A stretch of DNA of 64,000 nt from an uncultured Lachnospiraceae bacterium (GCA_934343915.1 CAKRIL010000014.1:9246-73245); one strand, 5' to 3'. Positions 15,856 through 25,763 are shown, counted from the stretch's first letter. Numbers and translations are program-made. Notes: generated by a model not told the origin, from the sequence alone.

Positions 15856-18159
15856 ATGGGAAACAGATTTTCAGCGGATTATTATGAAAACGAAATAAGA
15901 GAAGGTTTTTTTGTCCCATCAATGATGAAGCGTGCGTGGGCGGAAGAACTGACTGTGCTTGGCGAAATTGACAGAATATGTAATAAGTATAACATCAGAT
16001 ATTTTGCAGAGTGGGGAACTCTACTTGGAGCGGTCAGGCATAATGGATTCATTCCATGGGATGACGATATAGATATAAGCATGAAACGAAAAGATTATGA
16101 ACGATTTATTGAAGTTGCTGATTCGGAACTTCCTGATGGGTATAAGATTAATAATCTTAGAAACAAAAGTGATTTCTGTTTATTTCTTGCTAGAGTGATG
16201 AATACGAGCCATATTTCCTTTGATAATGATTATTTAAGAGAACACAACGAGTTTCCATACATTGCAGGTGTTGATATATTTGTTATGGATTGGGTATCAA
16301 ATGATGAAGAGTCCGAAAATAAAAGAGACACGGTGGCAGATTATACGATAACACTTGCGGACTGTATATATGATAGAAAAATGCAGATTTCACAGGTTCT
16401 GAGCGGTCTTCGCAAGTTAATGAATATCAGTGGCAGTGCCTTCGGCTATGATGAAGAGAAAATACGTTCATGGCTTAGCGGAGAGCACACGGAGGAACTC
16501 GAAAATTATGTGCTTAAGTTAAGGCAGAGCATGTATCTGTATGCTGAGAGGTTGTTCGGCAGCTTTACTGAGGCAGAGAGCAGTGAACTTACTCAGCTGT
16601 TTCCATTTGGGCTTAGAAATAAATATTACAGATATCCGAAAGAGTACTATGCGGATACGGTAAGACTGCCGTTTGAGGATACGACGATACCGGTTCCGTT
16701 GGGGTATGACAATCTGCTTCGTCTTAGATATGGCGATTATATGATTGTAAAAAAGAATCGAGGAGGACATGGGTATCCTTTTTATGAAAGTCAGCAGGAA
16801 CAGCTTGATAAGCTGGCGGGGGTTAGTCTGCCAAGTTATAAATATACAGAAAAGGAAGCGGGATATGCCAAAGGTATTCGTAAGGTAAACAAAGGGCAAT
16901 CAGTAAAGCAGATAGCAAAAGAACTATATGCATGTTTAAGTGCATTTGACAGTCCTGATGAGGCGCAGGCATTAGCTATTGAATTGGGAACCTTATTGGA
17001 AGAAAACTATATTGAACATCCGGCAGTGCATTTGCTTGAAGAATACTGTGAACTTCTGTACCGGTACGCGTTCAATGAAATAGGAATTGACGAAATAGAA
17101 AAAGTACTCGCAAAAATCTATGATAGTATAGATAAATACAGCGAGGCGGCATTTATTGTTTCAAAAACCTCACAATGGGAGTATATTACCCCGTATTTTA
17201 TGAAGGAAAAAAAGAGCGGAGTTTACATATACTTGGTGGTTGTTCCGTATTATGAAAAAAGATTTGATGGTTCATTGATTAACAGAAGGTATGAATATGA
17301 TGATTTTGAAAAATTGCTTGATGGAAAAGACGAAAACGTTCATTTGATAGAATATTGTAAGTATGATGTGAAACTGCATGAACCTGAAACAATCTATATT
17401 CAAAATCCCTATGATGAGTGGAATAAGGGAATTAGCATTGATAAAAACTTTTATACTGAGAATTTGTTTAAGTATTGCGAAAAATTAATATATGTTCCAC
17501 CATTTGATATGGATGATTTTTCTAAAGAAGATTATATAAGTTTTAAGAATATGTATGAATATGTTACGGTTCCGGGAGTTGTCAGGGCGGATAAGGTGAT
17601 CTTAAAGTCGGAATCTATGCGAAAAACATATATCGATAAACTTGTTTCATGGGCGGGAGAAAAAACGTATGATATATGGAAAAGTAAGATAACGGTTGAG
17701 AAGTTGTCAAATCAGGAAGCGAATGAAGAGTATTCGGCGATGAAAAATGTTATATTTGGACATCATCGTGATATTTTGATAAAACAGGATGGAAGTTGCA
17801 AGAGAGTCGTTTTATATCGAAACAGCGTTGGCAGCTTTATGGGGAACAGTACCGATATAATTGCAAAATTGGAGTCTGTTATCGGGATATTTGAAGTACA
17901 TAAGAAAAGTATTGCTGTATTGTGGTACTACAATCCGATAATTGATGAGACATTAAAGAAAACGAATCAGCACTTATTAAGTGAATACCATAAAATAATA
18001 CAGAAATTTATTTCAATGGAAATAGGAATTTATGATTGTACACACACAGCTAAAGATGTAGTTGCAGCTTCCGATGCATACTATGGAGATATAGACAGCA
18101 TAGTGCGTATGTGTGAGAGAAAAGAAATTCCGATTATGATTGAAGATATGAATTGTTAA
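15856..18159 (+). CDS. LicD-type phosphotransferase fused to a CDP-glycerol-transferase-like domain
   Basis: 767-aa fusion. Residues about 25-300 are LicD: RYFAEWGTLLGAVRHNGFIP then WDDDIDISMKRKDYERF, with the acidic metal-binding DDD. LicD proteins move phosphocholine or related phospho-alditols from CDP donors to sugars. Residues about 350-430 are helical (TPR-like). The C-terminal third (HHRDILIKQD, KKSIAVLWYYNPII, SDAYYGDIDSIVRMCERKEI) resembles the nucleotide end of CDP-glycerol/teichoic-acid transferases. ATG 15856 has GGAGGGG 5 bases upstream. Two phospho-transfer domains in one chain suggest a repeated phosphodiester modification (inference). Confidence 0.75.
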   Translation: MGNRFSADYYENEIREGFFVPSMMKRAWAEELTVLGEIDRICNKYNIRYFAEWGTLLGAVRHNGFIPWDDDIDISMKRKDYERFIEVADSELPDGYKINNLRNKSDFCLFLARVMNTSHISFDNDYLREHNEFPYIAGVDIFVMDWVSNDEESENKRDTVADYTITLADCIYDRKMQISQVLSGLRKLMNISGSAFGYDEEKIRSWLSGEHTEELENYVLKLRQSMYLYAERLFGSFTEAESSELTQLFPFGLRNKYYRYPKEYYADTVRLPFEDTTIPVPLGYDNLLRLRYGDYMIVKKNRGGHGYPFYESQQEQLDKLAGVSLPSYKYTEKEAGYAKGIRKVNKGQSVKQIAKELYACLSAFDSPDEAQALAIELGTLLEENYIEHPAVHLLEEYCELLYRYAFNEIGIDEIEKVLAKIYDSIDKYSEAAFIVSKTSQWEYITPYFMKEKKSGVYIYLVVVPYYEKRFDGSLINRRYEYDDFEKLLDGKDENVHLIEYCKYDVKLHEPETIYIQNPYDEWNKGISIDKNFYTENLFKYCEKLIYVPPFDMDDFSKEDYISFKNMYEYVTVPGVVRADKVILKSESMRKTYIDKLVSWAGEKTYDIWKSKITVEKLSNQEANEEYSAMKNVIFGHHRDILIKQDGSCKRVVLYRNSVGSFMGNSTDIIAKLESVIGIFEVHKKSIAVLWYYNPIIDETLKKTNQHLLSEYHKIIQKFISMEIGIYDCTHTAKDVVAASDAYYGDIDSIVRMCERKEIPIMIEDMNC

Positions 18160-18183
18160 TAATATTGCGGCGGATGTCGATAT
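18157..18183 (+). promoter_or_regulatory. Weak candidate sigma-28 promoter before wbqC
   Basis: TAAT (18157-18160), 15 bases, GTCGATAT (18176-18183): 3 of 4 and 7 of 8 matches to the sigma-28 consensus, 33 bases before the next start codon. If real it would place part of the island under flagellar control. Confidence 0.3.
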
Positions 18184-18216
18184 ATATTTAGAATGACAGT
18201 GATTTGAGAGGAAAAA

Positions 18217-18930
18217 ATGAAGGTAGCAATTATGCAGCCATATCTGTTTCCGTATATTGGATATTGGCAATTAATAAATGCGGTTGATAAGTTTGTACTG
18301 CTTGATGATGTTAATTATATTGTGAGAGGATATATTAATCGCAATTCTATATTACTTAATGGTGAACCGTTTAGGTTTTCTATTCCGATAAAAAAGGCAT
18401 CACAAAACAGGTTGATTAAAGACACCGAATTGAATTTCAGCAACAATGATAGGGAAAGATTCTTAAGAACATTGGAAACCGCTTATAAAAGGGCAGATTA
18501 TTTTGAGGTTGTAATGCCGTTAATAAGGCGGATAGTAGATAATCAGAAAATTAATCTTACAGAATACATTGAAGACAGTATAAAAGAGATATTGTCTTAT
18601 GTTGGTGTTAGTAAGGATATTCTTATTTCGTCACAGCTGGAGAAGAATACGAGCCTGACAGGCCAGGAACGTATTATTGAGATATGCAGGCAGTTGGAAG
18701 CGGACACATATATTAACCCATGTGGCGGCAGAAAGCTGTATGACAGAGATAGATTTAAAAAGGATAATATCAATTTGCTTTTTATTGATTCACAGACGGA
18801 TAAAATTTCATATAAACAGTGTGGTAAGAGTGATTTTATTCCAAATCTGTCTGTTATAGATATATTGATGAATGTATCCCCGAAGCAGATACAAGAATTT
18901 TTAAAATTATATGACCTGAGTATTAAATAG
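18217..18930 (+). CDS. WbqC-like protein
   Basis: 237-aa WbqC family protein (MKVAIMQPYLFPYIGYWQLI; LLDDVNYIVRGYINRN; INPCGGRKLYD). WbqC proteins occur in O-antigen and flagellin-glycan clusters beside amino-sugar aminotransferases and are thought to act in amino-acid or acyl decoration of sugars; the reaction is not firmly established. Here it is followed by a methyltransferase and a DegT aminotransferase, the usual company. RBS GAGAGGA. Confidence 0.85.
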   Translation: MKVAIMQPYLFPYIGYWQLINAVDKFVLLDDVNYIVRGYINRNSILLNGEPFRFSIPIKKASQNRLIKDTELNFSNNDRERFLRTLETAYKRADYFEVVMPLIRRIVDNQKINLTEYIEDSIKEILSYVGVSKDILISSQLEKNTSLTGQERIIEICRQLEADTYINPCGGRKLYDRDRFKKDNINLLFIDSQTDKISYKQCGKSDFIPNLSVIDILMNVSPKQIQEFLKLYDLSIK

Positions 18931-18940
18931 AGGTGACAAT

Positions 18941-19618
18941 ATGGCATATATGGATTTGATAAAACATTATGAAAATTGTTTTGATATGTATGGTGATAAT
19001 AATAAGGGTGTTGATTGGCCAAACAGAGAGGATGTACTCACAAGATATCGGGTTATGCTTGAGGTCATGGATTTTGACACCGATAAGACATCAAAAGATG
19101 GGGTCAGCGTATTAGATTTTGGATGCGGCTTGGGGCATATGTATGATTACATAAAAGAGAATAATTATACTTGCAAGTATGAAGGTCTTGATGTATCAGA
19201 GAAATTTATAAACAAATGCAGGGAAAAATATCCTGAGGCTGATTTTATTCTACGGGATATTTTAAAAGAAAAAGAAGTTCCTTCACAAACTTGGGATTAT
19301 ATTGTTATGAATGGTGTCTTTACGGAAAAAAGAGAGATGTCTTTTGATGAGATGTTGTCGTACTTTAAAGAGATGATAAAGAAAGTGTATTCAATGTGCA
19401 ATAAGGGGATTGCATTTAATGTTATGTCTAAGGACGTGGATTGGGAACGGGATGATTTATTTCATCTTCCGCTTAATGTCTTGAGCGGATTTTTGACCAA
19501 GGAAATCACAAGAAATTTCATAATACGTTATGACTATGGATTATATGAATATACAGTGTATGTATATAAGAAAAATCAGGATAGACCTATTGATGACATG
19601 GAGAAGATAAAGAAATAG
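18941..19618 (+). CDS. Class I SAM-dependent methyltransferase
   Basis: 225-aa Rossmann methyltransferase: motif I VLDFGCGLGHMYDYI, motif II YEGLDVSEKFI, then WDYIVMNGVFTEK at motif IV. Likely O- or N-methylation of a sugar or its substituent (inference). Ten bases after wbqC with RBS AGAGGTG; a hairpin follows the stop. Confidence 0.8.
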   Translation: MAYMDLIKHYENCFDMYGDNNKGVDWPNREDVLTRYRVMLEVMDFDTDKTSKDGVSVLDFGCGLGHMYDYIKENNYTCKYEGLDVSEKFINKCREKYPEADFILRDILKEKEVPSQTWDYIVMNGVFTEKREMSFDEMLSYFKEMIKKVYSMCNKGIAFNVMSKDVDWERDDLFHLPLNVLSGFLTKEITRNFIIRYDYGLYEYTVYVYKKNQDRPIDDMEKIKK

Positions 19619-19620
19619 TG

Positions 19621-19650
19621 AAAGCTGCCATGATGTGGCAGCTTTTATTG
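19621..19650 (+). terminator. Weak terminator or attenuator after the methyltransferase
   Basis: 10-bp perfect stem AAAGCTGCCA (19621-19630) / TGGCAGCTTT (19636-19645), loop TGATG, then TATTG. The T run is short, so partial read-through into the aminotransferase gene is likely. Confidence 0.6.
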
Positions 19651-19694
19651 TCATAATAACTGTTATAAATAGGGTGGAAAGGAGCGGCAGTAAT

Positions 19695-20810
19695 ATGAAT
19701 GACAAAATTCTGGTGACACAATCTTCGATGCCGCCTTATGAGGAATATATAGAAGCGATTAAGCCGTTATGGGATACACATTGGCTCACTAATATGGGAG
19801 TATATCATGCTGAGTTGGAAGAAAAACTGAAGGAATATCTGGGAGTGACGGAATTATCGTTGATGGTTAATGGACATATGGCACTGGAACTTGCTATTCA
19901 GGCTTTTGAATTTCCGGAAGGCGGAGAAGTGATAACAACACCGTTTACATTTATATCGACTACACATGCAATCGTGAGGAATCGTTTGAAACCGGTATTT
20001 TGTGATGTTAAACTCAGTGATGGCACAATTGATGAAGAAAAAATAGAGGAATTGGTAACGGAAAAAACAGTAGCAATTTTACCTGTTCATGTATATGGAA
20101 ATGTGTGCAATATTGAGAAAATACAAAGGCTCGCTGATAAATATAATTTAAAGGTAATATACGATGCAGCACATGCTTTTGGAGTAAGATATAGAGATAA
20201 AGGAATAGGGTGCTATGGGGATGCTTCTGTATTCAGTTTTCATGCAACAAAAGTGTTTAATACGATAGAAGGCGGAGCAGTAGCGTTTTCAGACAGAAAA
20301 TTATATGATAAATTATACAATCTTAAGAATTTTGGTATTCGAGGGGAAGAGTTGGTTACGGATGTTGGGGCAAATGCCAAGATGAATGAATTTTGTGCAA
20401 TTATGGGATTGTGTAATCTGCGTCATATAGATGATGCTTTAAGTAACAGGCAAGAAAGACATAACTATTACACGGAAAAACTTAAGGATGTCAAGGGGAT
20501 TCGGTTGTTTGAAAAAAAAGCAGAGACAGTTTCAAATTATTCATATTATCCGATATTGGTTGAGGACGATTACTTTATTAACAGAAATGATTTATACGAT
20601 AAGTTGAAAGAACAGAATATATTTGCAAGAAAATATTTTTATCCGATAACATCGGATCAGGCTTGTTTTAGGAATAAGTATAGGAAGGTTGCGTTATCTA
20701 ACGCGAGAAAGTTATCGGAACAGGTGTTGACAATACCATTTAGTGAAGGTATTGAATTGGATGACATGGATAGAGTAATTGAGTGCATTAAAAACACTAA
20801 CCGGATATAG
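19695..20810 (+). CDS. DegT/DnrJ/EryC1 sugar aminotransferase
   Basis: 371-aa PLP-dependent aminotransferase making an amino sugar nucleotide from a keto-sugar nucleotide. Seen: THWLTNMGVYHAELEEKLKE, EVITTPFTFISTTHAI, VIYDAAHAFG with the PLP-binding Asp, and the Schiff-base lysine K186 in SFHATKVFNTIEGG. Start ATG 19695 has AAAGGAG upstream; an upstream extension reads through the hairpin and is rejected. The matching dehydratase (4,6-dehydratase) is not in the window, so the donor sugar must come from elsewhere. Confidence 0.9.
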   Translation: MNDKILVTQSSMPPYEEYIEAIKPLWDTHWLTNMGVYHAELEEKLKEYLGVTELSLMVNGHMALELAIQAFEFPEGGEVITTPFTFISTTHAIVRNRLKPVFCDVKLSDGTIDEEKIEELVTEKTVAILPVHVYGNVCNIEKIQRLADKYNLKVIYDAAHAFGVRYRDKGIGCYGDASVFSFHATKVFNTIEGGAVAFSDRKLYDKLYNLKNFGIRGEELVTDVGANAKMNEFCAIMGLCNLRHIDDALSNRQERHNYYTEKLKDVKGIRLFEKKAETVSNYSYYPILVEDDYFINRNDLYDKLKEQNIFARKYFYPITSDQACFRNKYRKVALSNARKLSEQVLTIPFSEGIELDDMDRVIECIKNTNRI

Positions 20811-20819
20811 GGGGATAAT

Positions 20820-21899
20820 ATGATATTAGATAAAATAAACAGGCAATATAATAGAATCATGTCAAGACTCAGTGATGAGGAATCGGTTAATATTTTTAAC
20901 AGCAGAGTTGAATATATGATTACAAGGGATGCAAATAAACTAAGCAATGACTTGTATGATAGCAGAAAAAAATATACATGTGAGGAGATTGATAATTTAT
21001 TAGAAAATAATGAATATGAAATAATTATTTTTGGTGCAGGCAGTTACGGAAAAAAAACGAAAATAAATTTGGAACGCTGCAAGAAATATCAAATAAAAGC
21101 CTTTTGTGATAATAACGAGGAGTTAATAGGAAAAAGTGTTGAGGGACTACCGGTTATAGATGTCAATACAGTTGTCAATGAAAAAGAAAGTATCGTAATA
21201 ATTGCTACGATAGCATATTCAAAGGAAATATATGCTCAGCTTATTGGTTTAGGTGTGGAACCAAAGCGTATAGTGGTGCCGACATTGGGATATCCTGAGA
21301 TACAGTGTGGATGGCAGTATTTTGACTTATTCAATCCAAATAAAAAAGAAGTATTCATTGACGCAGGAACGTATGATGGCGGAACAATAGAGGAGTTTTA
21401 TAAGTGGACCGGAAAGAACGAAGGGATATGTCTTGGAATGGAGCCTATATTGGCAATGTATAATGTTGCCAATGACAGAGTAAATAAACTTGGATTATAC
21501 AATACCAAAATATATAACTTGGCGGCATGGAATAAAAACGAAGAACTTGAAATGCAAATTGATGAAAAGACAAGTGGTGAAATATGGGGCGGAAGTCATG
21601 TAGTGGAAGGTGGATGTACGAAGGTTAAAGCCGGAACAATAGACTCGATTATAGAACAAAACCAGTCAGGTGTAACGATGATAAAAATGGATGTAGAGGG
21701 AAGTGAGCTTAAAGCTTTAGAAGGTGCTTCCCACAGCATTGTAAAATTTAAACCGAGACTGGCTATATCAGTTTATCATAGACCAGATGATATACTGGAA
21801 ATTGCGGATTATATTTTAGATCTTGTTGAAGATTACAAATTATATTTAAGACATTATACAGGCGATTTAAATGAAACAGTTTTGTATGCCTCGGTTTAG
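20820..21899 (+). CDS. FkbM-family methyltransferase with N-terminal Rossmann module
   Basis: 359-aa protein. Residues 65-165 hold an extra nucleotide-binding-like module (IIIFGAGSYGKKT at 68-80, then FCDNNEELIGKSVEGLPVID). Residues 175-359 are an FkbM O-methyltransferase (FIDAGTYDGGTIEEF, GMEPILAMYN, TMIKMDVEGSELKALEGA). FkbM enzymes methylate hydroxyls on sugars or polyketides. The extra module is shared with nine other island proteins. RBS AGGGGG, 10 bases after the aminotransferase. Confidence 0.85.
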   Translation: MILDKINRQYNRIMSRLSDEESVNIFNSRVEYMITRDANKLSNDLYDSRKKYTCEEIDNLLENNEYEIIIFGAGSYGKKTKINLERCKKYQIKAFCDNNEELIGKSVEGLPVIDVNTVVNEKESIVIIATIAYSKEIYAQLIGLGVEPKRIVVPTLGYPEIQCGWQYFDLFNPNKKEVFIDAGTYDGGTIEEFYKWTGKNEGICLGMEPILAMYNVANDRVNKLGLYNTKIYNLAAWNKNEELEMQIDEKTSGEIWGGSHVVEGGCTKVKAGTIDSIIEQNQSGVTMIKMDVEGSELKALEGASHSIVKFKPRLAISVYHRPDDILEIADYILDLVEDYKLYLRHYTGDLNETVLYASV

Positions 21900-21922
21900 G
21901 ATGGTATGGAAAGAGGTGCGGG

Positions 21923-23014
21923 GTGAGCATAAAGGCAGAAGTTAAATTTTCGTGTGGAGCGGAATGTAATGGTAAAACATATTTGGCATCTGTGGAAGGC
22001 AATGACTTGTATGAGCATGATAGTGCATCCGGCAAATTAACATATGTCAATTTTTTTGAAGAGGAAAAGGATACTATATACTTATATGTGCGTGCTATTG
22101 CGCATAATAAATATGTATGGTTTATTCCGCAGACAGCAGACAATATTGCAGTTGTTAATACAGATACTTATAGTATAGAATACATAAAACTTCCGTATAC
22201 ATGGATGGAGGATAGTGTTTATCAAAAATGTGCATCAGCGGGGATATTTAATGGTCATTTTCTTTATATTGTACCTTATGATATTGATTCATTGATTATT
22301 ATTGATATGGATACAAGAGAAATGAAAGTATATAGTGACATTTGTTCAAAAAATAAAAAGTATATTGATGCATATTACAATAATGGAAACTTATATCTGG
22401 TTCCTTGGACGGCAGAAAATATGCTGCAGATTAATGTTGAAACGGGAGATAAAAGAGAACTTGCTTGGAAATGGGGCAAAAAACAATACAGCAGTGCAAA
22501 GGCAGACTATCAATCGAATACAGTATGGTTTGCACCGGCAGGAGCAGATGGTATTTTGGTATACGATATTTTAATGGGTGAATGGTTAAAAATTGCATAC
22601 AATAAGATATCATCTCCGCATACGGAATATATAAATAGTAATGATATAAAGATATATGGCGAAAAGATTTTTATACTGCCTTTTGAAGCAGAAAATATAA
22701 TTTCTATAGATAGGAATACAAAAAAGGTTAATTATTACCCGTATGGAACAAGTGAGGCTTCGATTCCTTTTTTTAAACTCATAGATAATTGTGACATGTG
22801 TGCAATAATTGAAAGTACAAACCAGATGTTTTCGTACGATATGGAAAAAGATCTTTTTTATCAAAAAAACATAGTTGTAGAAACAAAAAAGAGTATTGAA
22901 CATATAGCTGTAAATAAAATAAATAAAAAAATAAAAGAGAAAGAAAAAATTATGGAGTCACAGTTTGTTTTATTGGAAAGCTATTTGGATTATCTGGAAT
23001 TACAAAATAAGTAG
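21923..23014 (+). CDS. Uncharacterised beta-propeller-like protein
   Basis: 363 aa, GTG start. No recognised enzyme motif. At least five repeats of the form (V/L)(W/Y)(F/I/L)xPxxAxxIxxIDxxT are visible: WFIPQTADNIAVVNTDT, LYIVPYDIDSLIIIDMDT, LYLVPWTAENMLQINVETG, VWFAPAGADGILVYDI and IFILPFEAENIISIDRNT. Spacing of about 45-55 residues suggests a beta-propeller. The last 45 residues are a Lys/Glu-rich coiled coil. No signal peptide, so cytoplasmic. It could scaffold glycan enzymes or bind flagellin (inference only). Confidence 0.7.
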   Translation: MSIKAEVKFSCGAECNGKTYLASVEGNDLYEHDSASGKLTYVNFFEEEKDTIYLYVRAIAHNKYVWFIPQTADNIAVVNTDTYSIEYIKLPYTWMEDSVYQKCASAGIFNGHFLYIVPYDIDSLIIIDMDTREMKVYSDICSKNKKYIDAYYNNGNLYLVPWTAENMLQINVETGDKRELAWKWGKKQYSSAKADYQSNTVWFAPAGADGILVYDILMGEWLKIAYNKISSPHTEYINSNDIKIYGEKIFILPFEAENIISIDRNTKKVNYYPYGTSEASIPFFKLIDNCDMCAIIESTNQMFSYDMEKDLFYQKNIVVETKKSIEHIAVNKINKKIKEKEKIMESQFVLLESYLDYLELQNK

Positions 23015-23047
23015 AGCATATTAAAAATACAACGGAGAACATAGGCA

Positions 23048-24463
23048 ATGAAATGTATTTGTGATAGAGGATTAAATTGGTTTCAAATTTATGATTATAA
23101 GGGAGATGTCAGACTGTGTAGTTGGCTCGAAAACGGATATATTGGAAATTTGCTGAAGAATAATGTTCATGAAATTTATCATGGAGAATCAGCTCAAAAG
23201 ATCAGAAGCAGATTGATAAATGGTGATTATTCAATGTGTAAAGTTGATGCATGTCCTTATTTGGCAATGAATGAAATTGATAAGCATCTTGTTGAGATTG
23301 ATGATGTTCCTGAATATCCGACAGAGTTGTATTTGGGATTTGAGAGAGTATGCAATTATGATTGCAGATGCTGCGGAATTCATAAGACCATGTTAAAGGA
23401 AAAAGATGAGCATCTGGAAATGTATTATTCGGAAATGGAAGAAAAGATAATTCCGTTGCTTCCACATATTAAAAAGATAAGTGCCAATGGATGCGGAGAG
23501 CTGTTTTGCAGTAAGCACATCTTGAATATATTATCGCAATGGAAGCCGCTGGCTGCACAGGATGAGATTGAGGTGGTTCTTGAAAGTAATGGCTCACTTT
23601 TTAATGAAAAGAATTGGAAGAAGATAGAAAATCTTGGAAAGTACAATTTAAGAGTGGAAATTTCGGTTATGAGTTTTGATGAGGCGATTTATCAATATTT
23701 ATCGGGATGTAGTTTGCCGATAACTCAGATTGAAAATAATCTGAAGTTTATAAGTTCTCTCAGAAAAGAGGGAATAATAAATTTCTTTGAAATTGCAACG
23801 GTAGTGCAGGAACAAAATTTCAGATTGCTGCCGGAATTTGTGAAGAAATGTATTGAGGAATATGCACCTGATTATATAAGACTGAGACCTTATGAATCTT
23901 GGGGAGCGCAGAGTCAGGAGGAAGCATGGATTACAGATATAAGAAATCCGGATCACCCATATTACAATGAATATAAAAAGGTCATGGCAAATCCGATTTT
24001 AAAACATCCACTAGTGCATGACTGGTCAGGTGGATTAGATACTGTAAAGAAGATTCCTTTTCCATATAAAGTAGATAATATGAAATTGTCAATCAAACTG
24101 GAAATGTACGAAAATTTTGAAAAAATTTCGGACAACATTTTAACGTACGCCGAAAAAAAGACAGTGGTGATATATGGAATAGGCACGGTTGGGCAGACAC
24201 TTGTGGACAGACTTATTGAAAACGGATATGCTGTACCTTATATTTTGGATAAACATTTATCAGGGCAGAATTATAAGGGAATTCCTGTGTATAATACAGT
24301 TGACAAAAATAAAGTTGATAAAGATTTGCTTGTTATAGTTACGCCTATCATCAATGACCAATGCATATTGGAAGAACTTGAAAAGAATGGATATCCAAAG
24401 CGTGTTTCGATTAAGCAAATTGTTGTAGACAGAGAATTGAAAAGTGAATTAGAAAAAATATAA
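23048..24463 (+). CDS. Radical SAM protein with C-terminal Rossmann module
   Basis: 471-aa radical SAM enzyme: the CX3CX2C cluster motif is CNYDCRCC, within LGFERVCNYDCRCCGI (about residues 92-107). A Cys-containing N-terminal segment (MKCICDRGLNWFQIYDYKG...RLCSWLENGYIGN) resembles part of a SPASM/auxiliary-cluster region placed at the front. Residues 372-471 add the Rossmann module (TVVIYGIGTVGQTLV, ILDKHLSGQNYKGIPVYNT). Radical SAM chemistry here could methylate, epimerise or dehydrate a sugar or peptide; which one cannot be read from sequence. Confidence 0.82.
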   Translation: MKCICDRGLNWFQIYDYKGDVRLCSWLENGYIGNLLKNNVHEIYHGESAQKIRSRLINGDYSMCKVDACPYLAMNEIDKHLVEIDDVPEYPTELYLGFERVCNYDCRCCGIHKTMLKEKDEHLEMYYSEMEEKIIPLLPHIKKISANGCGELFCSKHILNILSQWKPLAAQDEIEVVLESNGSLFNEKNWKKIENLGKYNLRVEISVMSFDEAIYQYLSGCSLPITQIENNLKFISSLRKEGIINFFEIATVVQEQNFRLLPEFVKKCIEEYAPDYIRLRPYESWGAQSQEEAWITDIRNPDHPYYNEYKKVMANPILKHPLVHDWSGGLDTVKKIPFPYKVDNMKLSIKLEMYENFEKISDNILTYAEKKTVVIYGIGTVGQTLVDRLIENGYAVPYILDKHLSGQNYKGIPVYNTVDKNKVDKDLLVIVTPIINDQCILEELEKNGYPKRVSIKQIVVDRELKSELEKI

Positions 24464-24481
24464 ACGAAAGCAGGAAAACTG

Positions 24482-25741
24482 ATGGGTGAAATAAAGGCAA
24501 CGATATACTGCCTTACATATAATCATAAAGAGTATATCCGCGATGCTATGAATGGATTTCTAATGCAGAAGACGGATTTTAATTTTGATATTTTCATATT
24601 TGATGATGCCTCTACCGATGGAACATCAGATATAGTTAGGGAATATCAGGAAAAATATCCCGATAAAGTGCGTGCTTTTGTTTCACCTGTCAATACATTT
24701 GGTAAACCCGAAAGATTTGTTATTCTGCAGAAACTTTATAAGCAGTATATAGATGGAAAGTATGTGGCATGGTGTGAAGCTGACGATGTATGGACAGATA
24801 GCAAAAAACTTCAAATTCAGGTTGAATTTTTGGAAAACAATCCTGAATGTGTAATGACTACGCATTCATTTGACATTTTGGATTGTACGGATGACAGTGT
24901 ATATACCAAGACATTTGGAGAGGGCAGCAGATATTTGTCAAATGAGGAAATTGTTCTTCAGCCTAATGGCAACCTTGCTACGGCTTCATTGGTAATGAGA
25001 AGAGATGTTTTTGTAATGGAAGGCTTTCCACAGTGTAATATAACGGATTATCCTATGCAGTTGTGTGCCATATCTAAAGGGCGTATTTATTATATGGGTA
25101 GGAATATGTGTATGTATAGATATATGCATGCCGGCTCATGGTGTAGTGATGTATATGCTGATGAATACAAAAGGATGCTTCACAACTGGGAAATGGTTTC
25201 ATTTTTGGATAGATATGATGGTTATACCGAGAACAGATTTCACAAATTGCTTTATCAGAGAAAAGTAAATTATTTAAATGATAATATTTTTGCCGGACAG
25301 GAGCATTTCACGATACAGGAATATAAGGAAATGTGTGAAATGGCATCTGAGAAGAATAGCGAAGGCAAAAAGTATGTTGAAGCCCAGATTAATATTTTCA
25401 GTTATCTCAAAGGAGAATTGAAATATTCTCAGGATGAAATTAAACGGATAAATAAGTTTAAGCATCGAGTAATCATGGGACACGGAAAGTTTGCGGGTTA
25501 TGTTAAAAGAGAATTTGAATTAAATAAACTGGAATATGATGGGTACGTTGTTACAAAATTAAATAATGATGATAAGGATAATAAGGATATATGGGAACTG
25601 GGTTCTTATCCATACGAAAAAAGAGATACATTGGTTGTCATAGGAATAAGTCAGATTAATTCAGAAAACAATATTATATTGTCGCTGGTAAATAATGATT
25701 TCCGTAACATAATGACACCACTATGGATAAAAATAGATTAG
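24482..25741 (+). CDS. GT2 family glycosyltransferase with degenerate C-terminal module
   Basis: 419-aa GT-A transferase: IYCLTYNHKEYIRDAMNGFL, FDDASTDGTSDIV, WCEADDVWTDSKKLQIQV (acidic donor/metal site EADD). Residues 328-419 look like a diverged copy of the Rossmann module (HRVIMGHGKFAGYVKREFEL, DTLVVIGISQINSENNIIL). Located between the radical SAM gene and a second GT2, with 18- and 22-base gaps. Donor unknown. Confidence 0.85.
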   Translation: MGEIKATIYCLTYNHKEYIRDAMNGFLMQKTDFNFDIFIFDDASTDGTSDIVREYQEKYPDKVRAFVSPVNTFGKPERFVILQKLYKQYIDGKYVAWCEADDVWTDSKKLQIQVEFLENNPECVMTTHSFDILDCTDDSVYTKTFGEGSRYLSNEEIVLQPNGNLATASLVMRRDVFVMEGFPQCNITDYPMQLCAISKGRIYYMGRNMCMYRYMHAGSWCSDVYADEYKRMLHNWEMVSFLDRYDGYTENRFHKLLYQRKVNYLNDNIFAGQEHFTIQEYKEMCEMASEKNSEGKKYVEAQINIFSYLKGELKYSQDEIKRINKFKHRVIMGHGKFAGYVKREFELNKLEYDGYVVTKLNNDDKDNKDIWELGSYPYEKRDTLVVIGISQINSENNIILSLVNNDFRNIMTPLWIKID

Positions 25742-25763
25742 TGAAAACTGAGGTTGAATGTAA

